A DNA stretch of 11,617 nt from Actinomycetes bacterium (GTDB lineage: Bacteria > Actinomycetota > Acidimicrobiia > Acidimicrobiales > Palsa-688): contig JAKARG010000052.1 of NCBI GenBank assembly GCA_021819345.1, positions 1 to 11,617 of the forward strand, in the 5' to 3' direction. Numbering within the stretch: the stretch's first letter is position 1; each line of letters begins with the position of its first letter. The position numbers were made by a program, and so were the translations under genes. Of this stretch, positions 1 to 6,606 are shown piece after piece. The notes under the pieces were generated by a model. That model saw nothing but the letters and a program-made list of their open reading frames with translations. It had not been told where the DNA came from and did not search any database.

Positions 1-85
1 CGGGGACAAAATAGGGCGGAGAGCGCTACCAGTGACATGACCCGGCCGGGTCATTTGCTGGCCGAAACTGACTAGACACCTGACA
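1..85. mobile_element. Possible insertion-sequence terminal region (IS21-like), partial
   Basis: Bases 1-90 are clearly less GC-rich than the rest (about 59% by hand count). Read on the minus strand, the segment starts at base 85 with TGTCAGGTGTCTAGTCAG, followed by TTTCGGCCAGCAAATGACC. A TG-starting tip with short repeated motifs (TGTCA recurs near base 34; GGCCAG-type motifs) and no coding sequence resembles the multi-repeat ends of IS21-family elements as I remember them. The element would continue left of the window. No transposase, second inverted repeat or target duplication is visible, so the family call is tentative. It could instead be an ordinary AT-richer intergenic segment. Confidence 0.3.
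37..54. repeat. Perfect 18-bp palindrome
   Basis: ATGACCCGG is followed directly by its reverse complement CCGGGTCAT. It could be a dyad-symmetric protein binding site, part of an IS end, or a short hairpin (7-bp stem, 4-base loop). A run of three T follows on the plus strand (54-56), too short for a convincing terminator. No function can be assigned from sequence alone. Confidence 0.5.
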
Positions 86-126
86 CGATCGAGCGCACCC
101 GACGCATCGCAGGTCCCGCCAACCAG

Positions 127-173
127 CCCCGGCCCACGTGATCACCGGCCCCCCGGCCCACGCGATCACCAGC
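127..173. repeat. Imperfect direct repeat, 24-bp period, two copies
   Basis: Bases 127-149 and 151-173 share the pattern CCCCGGCCCACGnGATCACC. The 23-base copies differ at two positions (T139 versus C163, G147 versus A171). The first copy contains CACGTG. It looks like a small non-coding duplication; no function is evident. Confidence 0.65.
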
Positions 174-262
174 CCCCGGCCCTCCCGCCCCCTGGACGAC
201 GGGCAACTTGCACCCCTGGGGGTGGCTCCACCCAACGCTGGCACCGGCGCTGGCCAGCGGCG

Positions 263-290
263 CAACGACAGCTCCCGGGTGGTGTCGTTG
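263..290 (-). terminator. Candidate terminator hairpin of the pur operon
   Basis: CAACGACA (263-270) pairs perfectly with TGTCGTTG (283-290), an 8-bp stem around a 12-base GC-rich interior that can pair further (C272-G281, C274-G279, C275-G278). On the minus strand it begins about 35 bases after the purM stop, a suitable place for operon termination. No T tract follows, so it would be a non-canonical terminator of the kind often proposed in high-GC actinobacteria, or an RNA 3'-end stabiliser. Confidence 0.4.
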
Positions 291-325
291 ACCGCCTGCG
301 TCCCTCCGACCGGGTGGGTGACGGC

Positions 326-1579
326 TCACCTACCGGCGCCCTCCGACCCGGCAGGTGACGGCTGAGCCCGTGGTGTGCCGGTGAAGACGACTCGACCCTC
401 GCCGGCGACCAACCTCCCGATCACGAGCGCCTCGGGTCCCCCTCCCGGGGCAACAGAGCCCGCCGCCAGGGGACCGGTGCCCCCTGCCGGCGAAGCGCCG
501 AGGGCGCCCGAGATGGCGGCGAGAGCCACGTCGAGGTCCTCCTCGTCGAGCGCCAGCACCATCCCGATGCCGAGGTTGAACACCCTGCGCATCTCCTCCT
601 CGGCGACCCCACCGGCGAGCCGCACCTCCTCGAAGATCCGAGGTCGCTCGAAGCTGGCCAGGTCGACGACCGCGTCCAGGTCGGGCGGGAGGACCCGGGG
701 CAGGTTGGCCGGGAGCCCCCCACCGGTGATGTGGGCGACGGCGTGGACCCCGCCCGCAGGGGTCCCGCCCGCACCGGGCCCACCCGCAGGGGTCCCGCCC
801 GCACCGGGCCCGACGGCACCGGGTCCGCCCGCAGGGGTCCCGACGGCACGGATGCAGGCGAGCACCGCCGGGGCGTAGACGACCGAGGGTCGCAAGAGCT
901 CGTCGGCAAGGCTGTGGGCAGCGCCGTCCCAGGCCGGTCCGCCGAGGTCCCGGGCGGCGACGTCGAGCAACGCCCGGCGGGCGAGGGAGTAGCCGTTGGA
1001 GCGCAACCCCGGAGAGGTGAGCCCGACGAGGACGTCGCCGGCCCGGCAGCGGGAGGGGCCTTCGATCAGCGCAGCGCGCTCGACGATGCCGACGGCGAAG
1101 CCGGCGAGGTCGATCTCGCCCGGAGCGAGCAAGCCGGGATGCTCGGCCAGCTCGCCCCCGAGGATCGCGCAGCGCGCCTGGCGGCACCCCTCGGCGATGC
1201 CGGTCATCACCGACCGGACCTGGTCCGGGTCGACCCGGCCGAGCAGCTGGTAGTCGAGGAGGAAGAGTGGCTCAGCTCCGCAGCAGACCAGGTCGTCGAC
1301 GCACATGGCGACGAGGTCGATGCCGACGGTCTCGAAGCGCCCCGTGGCCATCGCCACCGCCAGCTTGGTGCCTACCCCGTCGGTGCTGGAGACGAGCACC
1401 GGCTCCCGGTACCCGGCCGGCAGGGCGAACAGGCCCCCGAAGCCGCCGATGCTGCCGAGCACCTCGGGGCGTTCCTGGGTGGAGGCCACCAGGTCCCGCA
1501 TGGCGTCGACCGCGGCGTCGGCGGCACCGATGGACACTCCGGCCGAGGCGTAGGTGAGGCCCGTCCCCGGAGGGTTCAC
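326..1579 (-). CDS. purM: Phosphoribosylformylglycinamidine cyclo-ligase (AIR synthetase)
   Basis: PurM closes FGAM to aminoimidazole ribotide using ATP, the fifth step of purine synthesis, in the cytoplasm. The 417-residue protein shows family landmarks: TYASAGVSIG near residue 9, RPEVLGSIGGFGGLFALP (38-54), STDGVGTKLA (65-74), GIDLVAMCVDDLV (86-98), GAEPLFLLDY (101-110), LRSNGYSLAR (192-201), HITGGGLPANLPRVLP (283-298) and FNLGIGM (334-340). The GTG start at 1579 is chosen because it overlaps the purF TGA as GTGA and places the conserved N-terminus correctly. The protein exceeds the usual ~345 residues because of a Gly/Pro/Ala-rich insert (about 246-277, on a DNA tandem repeat), a second one (about 361-382) and a loose C-terminal tail. 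The usual GGETAE motif reads GGELAE (141-146). Last gene of the operon. Confidence 0.97.
   Translation of the reverse strand: MNPPGTGLTYASAGVSIGAADAAVDAMRDLVASTQERPEVLGSIGGFGGLFALPAGYREPVLVSSTDGVGTKLAVAMATGRFETVGIDLVAMCVDDLVCCGAEPLFLLDYQLLGRVDPDQVRSVMTGIAEGCRQARCAILGGELAEHPGLLAPGEIDLAGFAVGIVERAALIEGPSRCRAGDVLVGLTSPGLRSNGYSLARRALLDVAARDLGGPAWDGAAHSLADELLRPSVVYAPAVLACIRAVGTPAGGPGAVGPGAGGTPAGGPGAGGTPAGGVHAVAHITGGGLPANLPRVLPPDLDAVVDLASFERPRIFEEVRLAGGVAEEEMRRVFNLGIGMVLALDEEDLDVALAAISGALGASPAGGTGPLAAGSVAPGGGPEALVIGRLVAGEGRVVFTGTPRAQPSPAGSEGAGR
751..842. repeat. 30-bp tandem repeat inside purM
   Basis: Bases 751-780 and 781-810 are two copies of a 30-bp unit differing at one position (G752 versus A782). 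A degenerate third copy follows, with the core CCCGCAGGGGTCCCG recurring at about 828-842. Because 30 is divisible by three, the frame is kept, and the minus strand encodes repeats like GGTPAGGPGA in PurM. The insert lies just before the conserved GVHAVAHITGGG strand, where other PurM proteins have a short turn. Confidence 0.9.
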
Positions 1580-3090
1580 GACACAGGCGGGACGCCGGCG
1601 AGCAGCCCGGGCTGGAAGGTCTCCGTAGCCCCAGCCCCAGCCGGCATCGCAGGCGCCGGCGCCGGCTGCTCGGTCGGGGTCGCCCTCGCGGACCGCCCGA
1701 GGGGCACGGCTGTCGGGTAGTCCCCGGTGAGGCAGGCGTCGCAGAAACCCGCAAGGGGGGCGCCCGTCGCCTCCTTCAGTCGATCGAGGGAGAGGTACGC
1801 AAGGCTGTCGGCGCCGACGTACTCGCCGACCTCCGAGACCGAAAGGTTGGCGGCGATGAGCTGGGCCCGGGTGCCGGTGTCGAGCCCGTAGTAGCAGGGC
1901 CACCGGTAGGGCGGGGAGGAGATCCGCAGGTGGACCTCCCGGGCGCCGGCCTCCCGGAGCATCCGCACCATCGCCCGGGTGGTCGTCCCCCGCACGATGC
2001 TGTCGTCGACCACGACGAGGCTTCTTCCCTCGATCACCCCCCGCAGCGGGTTGAGCTTGCGGGCCACCCCGGCTGCCCGCTCCGACTGCCCGGGGGTGAT
2101 GAACGTCCTCCCGATGTAGCGGTTGCGCACCAGCCCCGTCGCGTAGGGGATGCCGCTCGCATAGGAGTAGCCCTCTGCGGCGGGGATCCCCGAGTCGGGC
2201 ACGCCGATGACCACGTCCGCGCTCGCCGGCGCTTGGCGGGCGAGCTGCTCGCCCATCCGCACCCGGGCGCCGTGGAGCTCCTGGCCGTAGAGACGGCTGT
2301 CGGGCCGCGCCAGGTAGACCAGCTCGAACAGGCACAGGCGGGGCTCGGCGGAGCCGGCCGGCCAGGGTCGCATCGACACCGGCCCGTCCTCGTCGACCAC
2401 CACCAGCTCACCGGGCTCGAGGTCTCGGACCCAGGTAGCGCCGGCGATGTCGAGCGCCGGGGTCTCCGAGGCGATCACCCAGCCGTCGTCGTCGAGCCGA
2501 CCGAGCGACAACGGGCGGAAGCCGTGCGGGTCGCGGGCAGCGACCAGCCGGTCGCGGTCGCAGAGAACGAGGGAAAAGGCCCCCTCGAGCGCGGGGAGCA
2601 CCTCGAGGAGGGCTTGGACCAGGTCGCCGGACCCGCCGGCGTCCTCCAGGCGCCGGGCGACCAGCTCGGCGATCAGGTCGCTGTCGTTGCCGACGGTCCC
2701 GGGGAGCATCCCTGCCGACGCCCCGAGCCGGTCGGTGTTTGTCAGGTTGCCGTTGTGGCCGAGAGCAAAGGCCTGCCCGCCGGCATTGCGGTACACCGGC
2801 TGGGCGTACTGCCAGCTCGACGCGCCGGTCGTCGAGTAGCGGGTGTGGCCGATCGCCAGGTGGCCCTGGAGGCTGGCGAGGCGGTACCCGTTGAACACGT
2901 TGGTGACGAGGCCCATGTCCTTCACCACCACCAGCGTCTCGCCGTCGGACACCGCCATCCCGGCCGACTCCTGGCCCCGGTGCTGGAGGGCGAACAGCCC
3001 GTCGTAGGTGAGCTGCGAAACCGGCCTGCCGGGCGCCCTGACCCCGAAGACCCCGCAGGCCTCCCGGGGCTTGCCGTCGATGCCTTCCAC
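1576..3090 (-). CDS. purF: Amidophosphoribosyltransferase (glutamine PRPP amidotransferase)
   Basis: PurF makes phosphoribosylamine from PRPP and glutamine, the committed and feedback-controlled first step of the pathway. The 504-residue protein has an 11-residue propeptide, then the N-terminal nucleophile Cys12 (ACGVFGV), which family knowledge says is exposed by self-cleavage. HRGQESAGMA (37-46) and GHNGNLTNTD (111-120) belong to the glutaminase domain; VVVDDSIVRGTTTRAM (359-374) is the PRPP loop. Cys253, Cys399, Cys450 and Cys453 match the four iron-sulfur ligands of the Bacillus-type enzyme. GTG 3090 is the only start available: an in-frame stop lies at 3103-3105 with no start codon between. 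AGAGGA sits seven bases upstream. It follows purL after a 185-bp structured gap and overlaps purM by GTGA. Confidence 0.97.
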   Translation of the reverse strand: MEGIDGKPREACGVFGVRAPGRPVSQLTYDGLFALQHRGQESAGMAVSDGETLVVVKDMGLVTNVFNGYRLASLQGHLAIGHTRYSTTGASSWQYAQPVYRNAGGQAFALGHNGNLTNTDRLGASAGMLPGTVGNDSDLIAELVARRLEDAGGSGDLVQALLEVLPALEGAFSLVLCDRDRLVAARDPHGFRPLSLGRLDDDGWVIASETPALDIAGATWVRDLEPGELVVVDEDGPVSMRPWPAGSAEPRLCLFELVYLARPDSRLYGQELHGARVRMGEQLARQAPASADVVIGVPDSGIPAAEGYSYASGIPYATGLVRNRYIGRTFITPGQSERAAGVARKLNPLRGVIEGRSLVVVDDSIVRGTTTRAMVRMLREAGAREVHLRISSPPYRWPCYYGLDTGTRAQLIAANLSVSEVGEYVGADSLAYLSLDRLKEATGAPLAGFCDACLTGDYPTAVPLGRSARATPTEQPAPAPAMPAGAGATETFQPGLLAGVPPVS

Positions 3091-3162
3091 TCTCCCATCC
3101 TCTCACGCCAGTGCTCCAGCGGACACCCACAGAGCCTCTCGGCCACTCGAACCAGGGGATCT

Positions 3163-3253
3163 GGGCGCGAACCGCCGAACTGGGTGTGCCAGCGGCCGGA
3201 TCTCCCCGCGCTGGCACGCCGAGGTGGTCGCAGCGCGCCCGGCTCACCCAGTT
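3163..3253 (-). promoter_or_regulatory. Structured element in the purL-purF gap (candidate leader RNA)
   Basis: This sits in the 185-bp gap (3091-3275) before purF. Outer arms AACTGGGT (3178-3185) and ACCCAGTT (3246-3253) are perfect complements. Nested directly inside are GTGCCAGCG (3186-3194) with CGCTGGCAC (3209-3217), a perfect 9-bp stem with a 14-base loop, and GCCGaGG (3218-3224) with CCCGGC (3238-3243), six pairs and a bulged A. Together they can form a three-way junction. A fourth small stem (3164-3167 with 3173-3176) lies beside it. On the minus-strand transcript it ends about 75 bases before the purF GTG. No T tract follows and it matches no riboswitch I can recall, including purine, ZTP and PRPP classes. 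It may be a regulatory RNA, an attenuator, a processing site or a chance fold in GC-rich DNA. Confidence 0.4.
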
Positions 3254-3275
3254 CCGGCCCGTCACCGGGTCCGGG

Positions 3276-5594
3276 TCAGGCGGATCCGACCGCTCCGAGG
3301 GCGTCGGGAAGCACCCGGGCCGCCGCCTGCCGCAACCCGTCGACCCCGCGGTCGACCAGGCCCTCGATCACCAGGCGCTCGCCGCCGGCGGTCCCCAGCT
3401 CCACCGCCTCCAGCCCGGCGGCGACCACTGCGTCGATCACCTCCCCGACCCGTCCGGGCGGCACCGACAGCACCACCCTCGACGGCGCCTCCCCGAACAG
3501 CCCGACGTGGCCGTCGACACCGGCGACCCGGGCCCCGACCCCCGAGGCGATCGCCATCTCGGCGAGAGCGACCCCGAGCCCACCACCGGCGACGTCGTGG
3601 ACCCCGCCCGGCACCCCGGCGGCGACCAGCCCGACGACGACCTCGACCAGCCGGCGGTGGGCAGCGAGGTCGAGCGGGGCCAGCCGGCCGCCCCGGTGCC
3701 CTCGGAGCCTGACCGCCCACTGGCTGGCGCCGAGGCTCGGGGCGGCACCCGGGGCCTGGACGAGGAGCACGACCTCGCCGGCGACCAGACCCACTCCCGG
3801 AGGGGGGCTGCGCAGCTCCTCGACCAGGCCGAGGGTGGCGACCACCGGTGTCGGGTCGATGTCGGCGCCGGCACTCTCGTTGTAGAGGCTCACGTTGCCC
3901 CCGACGACCGGGAGCCCGAGCGACCGGCAGGCCTCGGCCATGCCGTCGATCGCCTCCGACAGCTGCCACATGACCTCGGGATGCTCGGGGTTGCCGAAGT
4001 TCAAGCAGTTGACCACCGCCACCGGGCGGGCGCCGACGCAGGCGACGTTGAGCGCCGACTCGGCGACCACCGCAGCAGTCCCGGCCCGGGGATCCGCCGC
4101 GCACCAGTAGCCGTTGCCGTCGGCAGAGAGCGCCAGGGCCCGACCATCTCCGCCGGGGACCCCCGGTGCGTGCAGCCGCAACAGTGCGGCGTCGCCCCCG
4201 GGGGCGACCACGGTGTTCAAGAAGAGCTGGTGGTCGTACTGGCGGTAGACCCACGCCGGGTCGACGAGCAACATCTCCAGGTCCTTCCCCGGATCCTCCG
4301 GCGCCGGCAACCGGCCCGGATCGTCCGCAGCCCGGGCTCCTCGGTCGGCGGGGGCTCGCCGCGGGCGGTCGTAGAGGGGGGCGTCCTCGTGCAGGCTGGC
4401 TGCCGGCACGTCGGCCAGCACCTCGCCGCCCCAGCCGTCGAGGATCCTCAACCGCCCGCCGGCGGTGACCACCCCGACCCTCGACGCCGCCACCTCCCAG
4501 CGCCCGCACACCTCCAGCACCCGCCCCAGGTTCTCGGGGGTGACTATGGCGAGCATCCGCTCCTGGCTCTCGCTCGTCATCACCTCCCACGGCTCCATCG
4601 CCGGCTCGCGCCGGCGCACCGCGCTCACGTCGACGTCCATGCCCACCCCGCCCCGGCTGGCGGTCTCGGAGGTGGCACAGGCCAGCCCGGCTCCGCCGAG
4701 ATCCTGGATGCCGACCACCAGGCCCTCGTCGAGCAGCTGGAGGCAGGCCTCGATCAGGCGCTTCTCCTCGAAGGGGTCACCGACTTGGACGTTGGGGCGC
4801 TTGGCCTCCTCGGCGACCACGTCGTCGGTGAAGCCGGCCGAGGCCAGCACGCTGACCCCTCCGATGCCGTCCCGACCGGTCGCCGAGCCGAGCAGCACCG
4901 CCAGGTTCCCGACGCCGCCAGCACGCCCGAGCACCAGGCGCTCGACCGGCAGCAACCCCACGCAGAGCACGTTGACCAGCGGGTTGCCGGCATACGCCTG
5001 GTCGAACACGAGCTCACCGCCGACGGTCGGCACCCCGACCGCGTTGCCGTAGCCGGCGATGCCGGCGACGACGCCGGCAGCCACCCATCGGGAGCGCTCG
5101 TCGTCGAGCGGCCCGAAGCGCAGGGGGTCCATCAGGGCGATCGGTCGGGCACCCATGGTGAAGATGTCCCGGATGATGCCGCCCACCCCGGTCGCCGCTC
5201 CTTGATAGGGCTCGATCGCCGAGGGGTGGTTGTGGCTCTCGATGCGCAGCGCGACCGCGATGCCCCCGCCGGCGTCGACCACCCCGGCGTTCTCGCCGGG
5301 GCCGACCAGCACCCCCGGACCCTCGGTCGGCAGGCGGCGCAGGTGGACCCGAGAGCTCTTGTAGGAGCAGTGCTCGCTCCACATGACCGCGTAGAGCGCC
5401 AGCTCCAGGTGGTTGGGTACCCGACCGAGGAGGGCCTCGATGGCCGACGCCTCGCTGTCGGTCAGGCCGAGGCCACGATGGAGCGCCACGTCGGGGGCCG
5501 GGCCAGGGTCGTCGCCGTCCGCCGGGGGTCCGCTCCGGCCGGCGCCCACCGGGGGTCCGCTCCGGCCGGCGCCCACCGGGGTTGCGGGGCTCAC
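3276..5594 (-). CDS. purL: Phosphoribosylformylglycinamidine synthase, PurL subunit
   Basis: This is the ATP-dependent synthetase subunit that converts FGAR to FGAM using ammonia supplied by PurQ, with PurS as partner. At 772 residues it is the small PurL type, not the ~1300-residue fused form of E. coli, consistent with separate purS and purQ next to it. It has two AIR-synthase-like halves. Landmarks are MWSEHCSYKSSR (71-82, His75 in the conserved catalytic motif), ESHNHPSAIEPYQGAATGVGG (119-139), GVPTVGGELVFD (187-198), IQDLGGAGLACATSE (296-310), LSADGNGYWC (489-498), NCLNFGNPEHPEVMWQ (529-544) and GGNVSLYNES (565-574). The GTG start at 5594 overlaps the purQ TGA as GTGA. The N-terminus carries an unusual duplicated nine-residue unit (6-14 and 15-23), and residues about 411-437 form a charged, low-complexity linker. 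Confidence 0.97.
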   Translation of the reverse strand: MSPATPVGAGRSGPPVGAGRSGPPADGDDPGPAPDVALHRGLGLTDSEASAIEALLGRVPNHLELALYAVMWSEHCSYKSSRVHLRRLPTEGPGVLVGPGENAGVVDAGGGIAVALRIESHNHPSAIEPYQGAATGVGGIIRDIFTMGARPIALMDPLRFGPLDDERSRWVAAGVVAGIAGYGNAVGVPTVGGELVFDQAYAGNPLVNVLCVGLLPVERLVLGRAGGVGNLAVLLGSATGRDGIGGVSVLASAGFTDDVVAEEAKRPNVQVGDPFEEKRLIEACLQLLDEGLVVGIQDLGGAGLACATSETASRGGVGMDVDVSAVRRREPAMEPWEVMTSESQERMLAIVTPENLGRVLEVCGRWEVAASRVGVVTAGGRLRILDGWGGEVLADVPAASLHEDAPLYDRPRRAPADRGARAADDPGRLPAPEDPGKDLEMLLVDPAWVYRQYDHQLFLNTVVAPGGDAALLRLHAPGVPGGDGRALALSADGNGYWCAADPRAGTAAVVAESALNVACVGARPVAVVNCLNFGNPEHPEVMWQLSEAIDGMAEACRSLGLPVVGGNVSLYNESAGADIDPTPVVATLGLVEELRSPPPGVGLVAGEVVLLVQAPGAAPSLGASQWAVRLRGHRGGRLAPLDLAAHRRLVEVVVGLVAAGVPGGVHDVAGGGLGVALAEMAIASGVGARVAGVDGHVGLFGEAPSRVVLSVPPGRVGEVIDAVVAAGLEAVELGTAGGERLVIEGLVDRGVDGLRQAAARVLPDALGAVGSA
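5524..5577. repeat. 27-bp perfect tandem repeat at the purL 5' end
   Basis: Bases 5524-5550 and 5551-5577 are identical 27-bp units, followed by four more bases of the next unit. The minus strand encodes PVGAGRSGP twice in frame in the PurL N-terminal extension, before the conserved fold starts at about residue 38. Perfect identity suggests a recent duplication by slippage or unequal exchange. Confidence 0.95.
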
Positions 5595-6349
5595 GTCGCT
5601 GCCGCCGCGACGGCGCCGAACGCGCCGCTCCCCGACCCGTCCGAGGGCACGGGTGGGGCACCCGAGCGTGGGCTCGCCATGGGCGCCCCGGCGGAGGCCA
5701 ACAGGGCGGCCAGCAGGACCAGTCCGTCCTCCGACCCGAGCAGCGGGTCGCTCGCCCGCTCGGGGTGCGGCATGAGGCCCACCACGTTGCCCGCCTCGTT
5801 GGAGATCCCGGCGATGTCGGCCACCGACCCGTTGGGGTTGTGGACGTAGCGGAGCACGATGCGGTCCTGGTCGACCAGCTCGGCAAGGGTCGAGGGATCG
5901 CAGGTGAAGTTGCCCTCGAAGTGGTTGACCGGGACCCGGAGGCGCCGACCCACGGCGACCCCGGCGGTGAGCACGCTGCGGTCGGTGACCACCTCGAGCT
6001 CGGCGGGAGCGCACACGAAAGCGAGCCCACGGTTCTTCTGCAACGCGCCGGGGAGGAGGTGGGCCTCGGTCAGGATCTGGAAGCCGTTGCAGATCCCTAC
6101 TACCGGCCCACCTGCGCGGGCGAGCTCCTCGACCGCAGCCATCACCGGGGAGAAGCGGGCGATGGCCCCCGGCCGCAGGTAGTCGCCGTGGGCGAAGCCG
6201 CCGGGCAGCACCACGGCATCGACGCCGGTGAGGCGGCGGTCGGCGTGCCAGACGGTGCGGGCCTCACCTCCGGCCCGAGCCACGGCCTCGACCACGTCGT
6301 GCTCGCAGTTGGTCCCGGGGAAGACCACCACCCCGACGGTGACGCTCAT
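5591..6349 (-). CDS. purQ: Phosphoribosylformylglycinamidine synthase, glutaminase subunit PurQ
   Basis: PurQ is the class I glutamine amidotransferase that releases ammonia for PurL. The 252-residue protein shows GVVVFPGTNCEHDV (6-19), VLPGGFAHGDYLRPGAIA (47-64), the nucleophile elbow GICNGFQIL with Cys87, FEGNFTC (144-150), and GLMPHPERASDPLLGSEDG (191-209) with the triad residues His195 and Glu197. The ATG at 6349 overlaps the purS stop as ATGA and puts the first beta strand at the N-terminus; the longer frame to 6415 would run into purS. The conserved domain ends near residue 220. The last ~32 residues are a Gly/Ala/Ser/Pro-rich tail not typical of PurQ (usual length about 220-230). Confidence 0.97.
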   Translation of the reverse strand: MSVTVGVVVFPGTNCEHDVVEAVARAGGEARTVWHADRRLTGVDAVVLPGGFAHGDYLRPGAIARFSPVMAAVEELARAGGPVVGICNGFQILTEAHLLPGALQKNRGLAFVCAPAELEVVTDRSVLTAGVAVGRRLRVPVNHFEGNFTCDPSTLAELVDQDRIVLRYVHNPNGSVADIAGISNEAGNVVGLMPHPERASDPLLGSEDGLVLLAALLASAGAPMASPRSGAPPVPSDGSGSGAFGAVAAAAT

Positions 6350-6606
6350 CGGGCCTGCTCCTCCAAGCTCACCAGCGCATCCTCGATCACCGGGTTGGTG
6401 AGGAAGCGCCGGCACAGCTCCTCGACCCGGGACCGGGCCGCGGCGGCGTCGTCGGCCTCCACCTCCAAGCGGATCGCCTTACCGGTGCGGACCCCGCTCA
6501 CGTCGGCGAAGCCGAGCGCCGCGAGCGAGCGTTCGATCGTCGTGCCGGCCGGGTCGGCGATGCCGGGGCGCAGGCGGACCTCGACCAGGGCGGCGAAGCG
6601 GCTCAT
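6346..6606 (-). CDS. purS: Phosphoribosylformylglycinamidine synthase, PurS subunit
   Basis: PurS is the small subunit that bridges PurQ and PurL in the three-part FGAM synthase and helps ammonia channelling. The 86-residue protein matches the family in length and pattern: an opening strand FAALVEVRLRPGIADPAG (4-21), GTTIERSLAALGFADVSGVRTGK, an acidic strand RLEVEADD, and the closing region CRRFLTNPVIEDALVSLEE. The ATG at 6606 overlaps the purC stop as ATGA, and its own stop overlaps the purQ ATG the same way, so translation of purC, purS and purQ is probably coupled. Confidence 0.95.
   Translation of the reverse strand: MSRFAALVEVRLRPGIADPAGTTIERSLAALGFADVSGVRTGKAIRLEVEADDAAAARSRVEELCRRFLTNPVIEDALVSLEEQAR

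Larger units (their letters stand above)
86..325. other. Gene-free stretch downstream of purM
   Basis: No credible coding sequence lies here on either strand; the open frames have skewed composition and no recognisable family features. It contains an imperfect direct repeat (127-173), a short CACCCC/GGGGTG inverted repeat (211-224) and an 8-bp-stem hairpin (263-290) just past the purM stop. It is best read as the 3' untranslated region of the pur operon plus a spacer up to the IS-like segment at 1-85. Confidence 0.6.

Noticed and set aside
211..224. CACCCC/GGGGTG inverted repeat as a terminator
   Set aside because: Loop too short for the full stem, no T tract, and the hairpin at 263-290 is closer to the purM stop.
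751..842. CRISPR-like repeats in purM
   Set aside because: The units are directly adjacent with no unique spacers and keep the purM reading frame; an ordinary tandem repeat.
731..1720. Plus-strand open frame antisense to purM
   Set aside because: Shadow of purM, including its tandem repeat; no family features.
3121..3160. tRNA-Ser-like D-arm (GTGGCCGAGAGGCT) and a GGTTCGAG motif on the minus strand in the purL-purF gap
   Set aside because: No pairing acceptor stem, no anticodon arm and no downstream T-arm in the right order; the GGTTCGAG motif precedes the D-arm-like stretch and lacks a matching stem. Likely chance similarity, though a degraded tRNA fragment cannot be excluded.
3091..3265. 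Small minus-strand gene in the purL-purF gap (frame from GTG 3265)
   Set aside because: The frame runs on into purF out of phase, has no ribosome binding site and no conserved features; the structured-RNA reading fits better.
1930..3885. Plus-strand open frame antisense to purF and the purL 3' end
   Set aside because: It runs across the purF coding sequence, the structured gap and purL with skewed composition and no domain; a composition artefact.
3111..5849. Long plus-strand open frame (912 codons) antisense to purL
   Set aside because: It is a mirror frame of purL in GC-rich DNA, rich in Arg, His, Asp and Gly, with no recognisable motif. The opposite strand encodes an unmistakable PurL.
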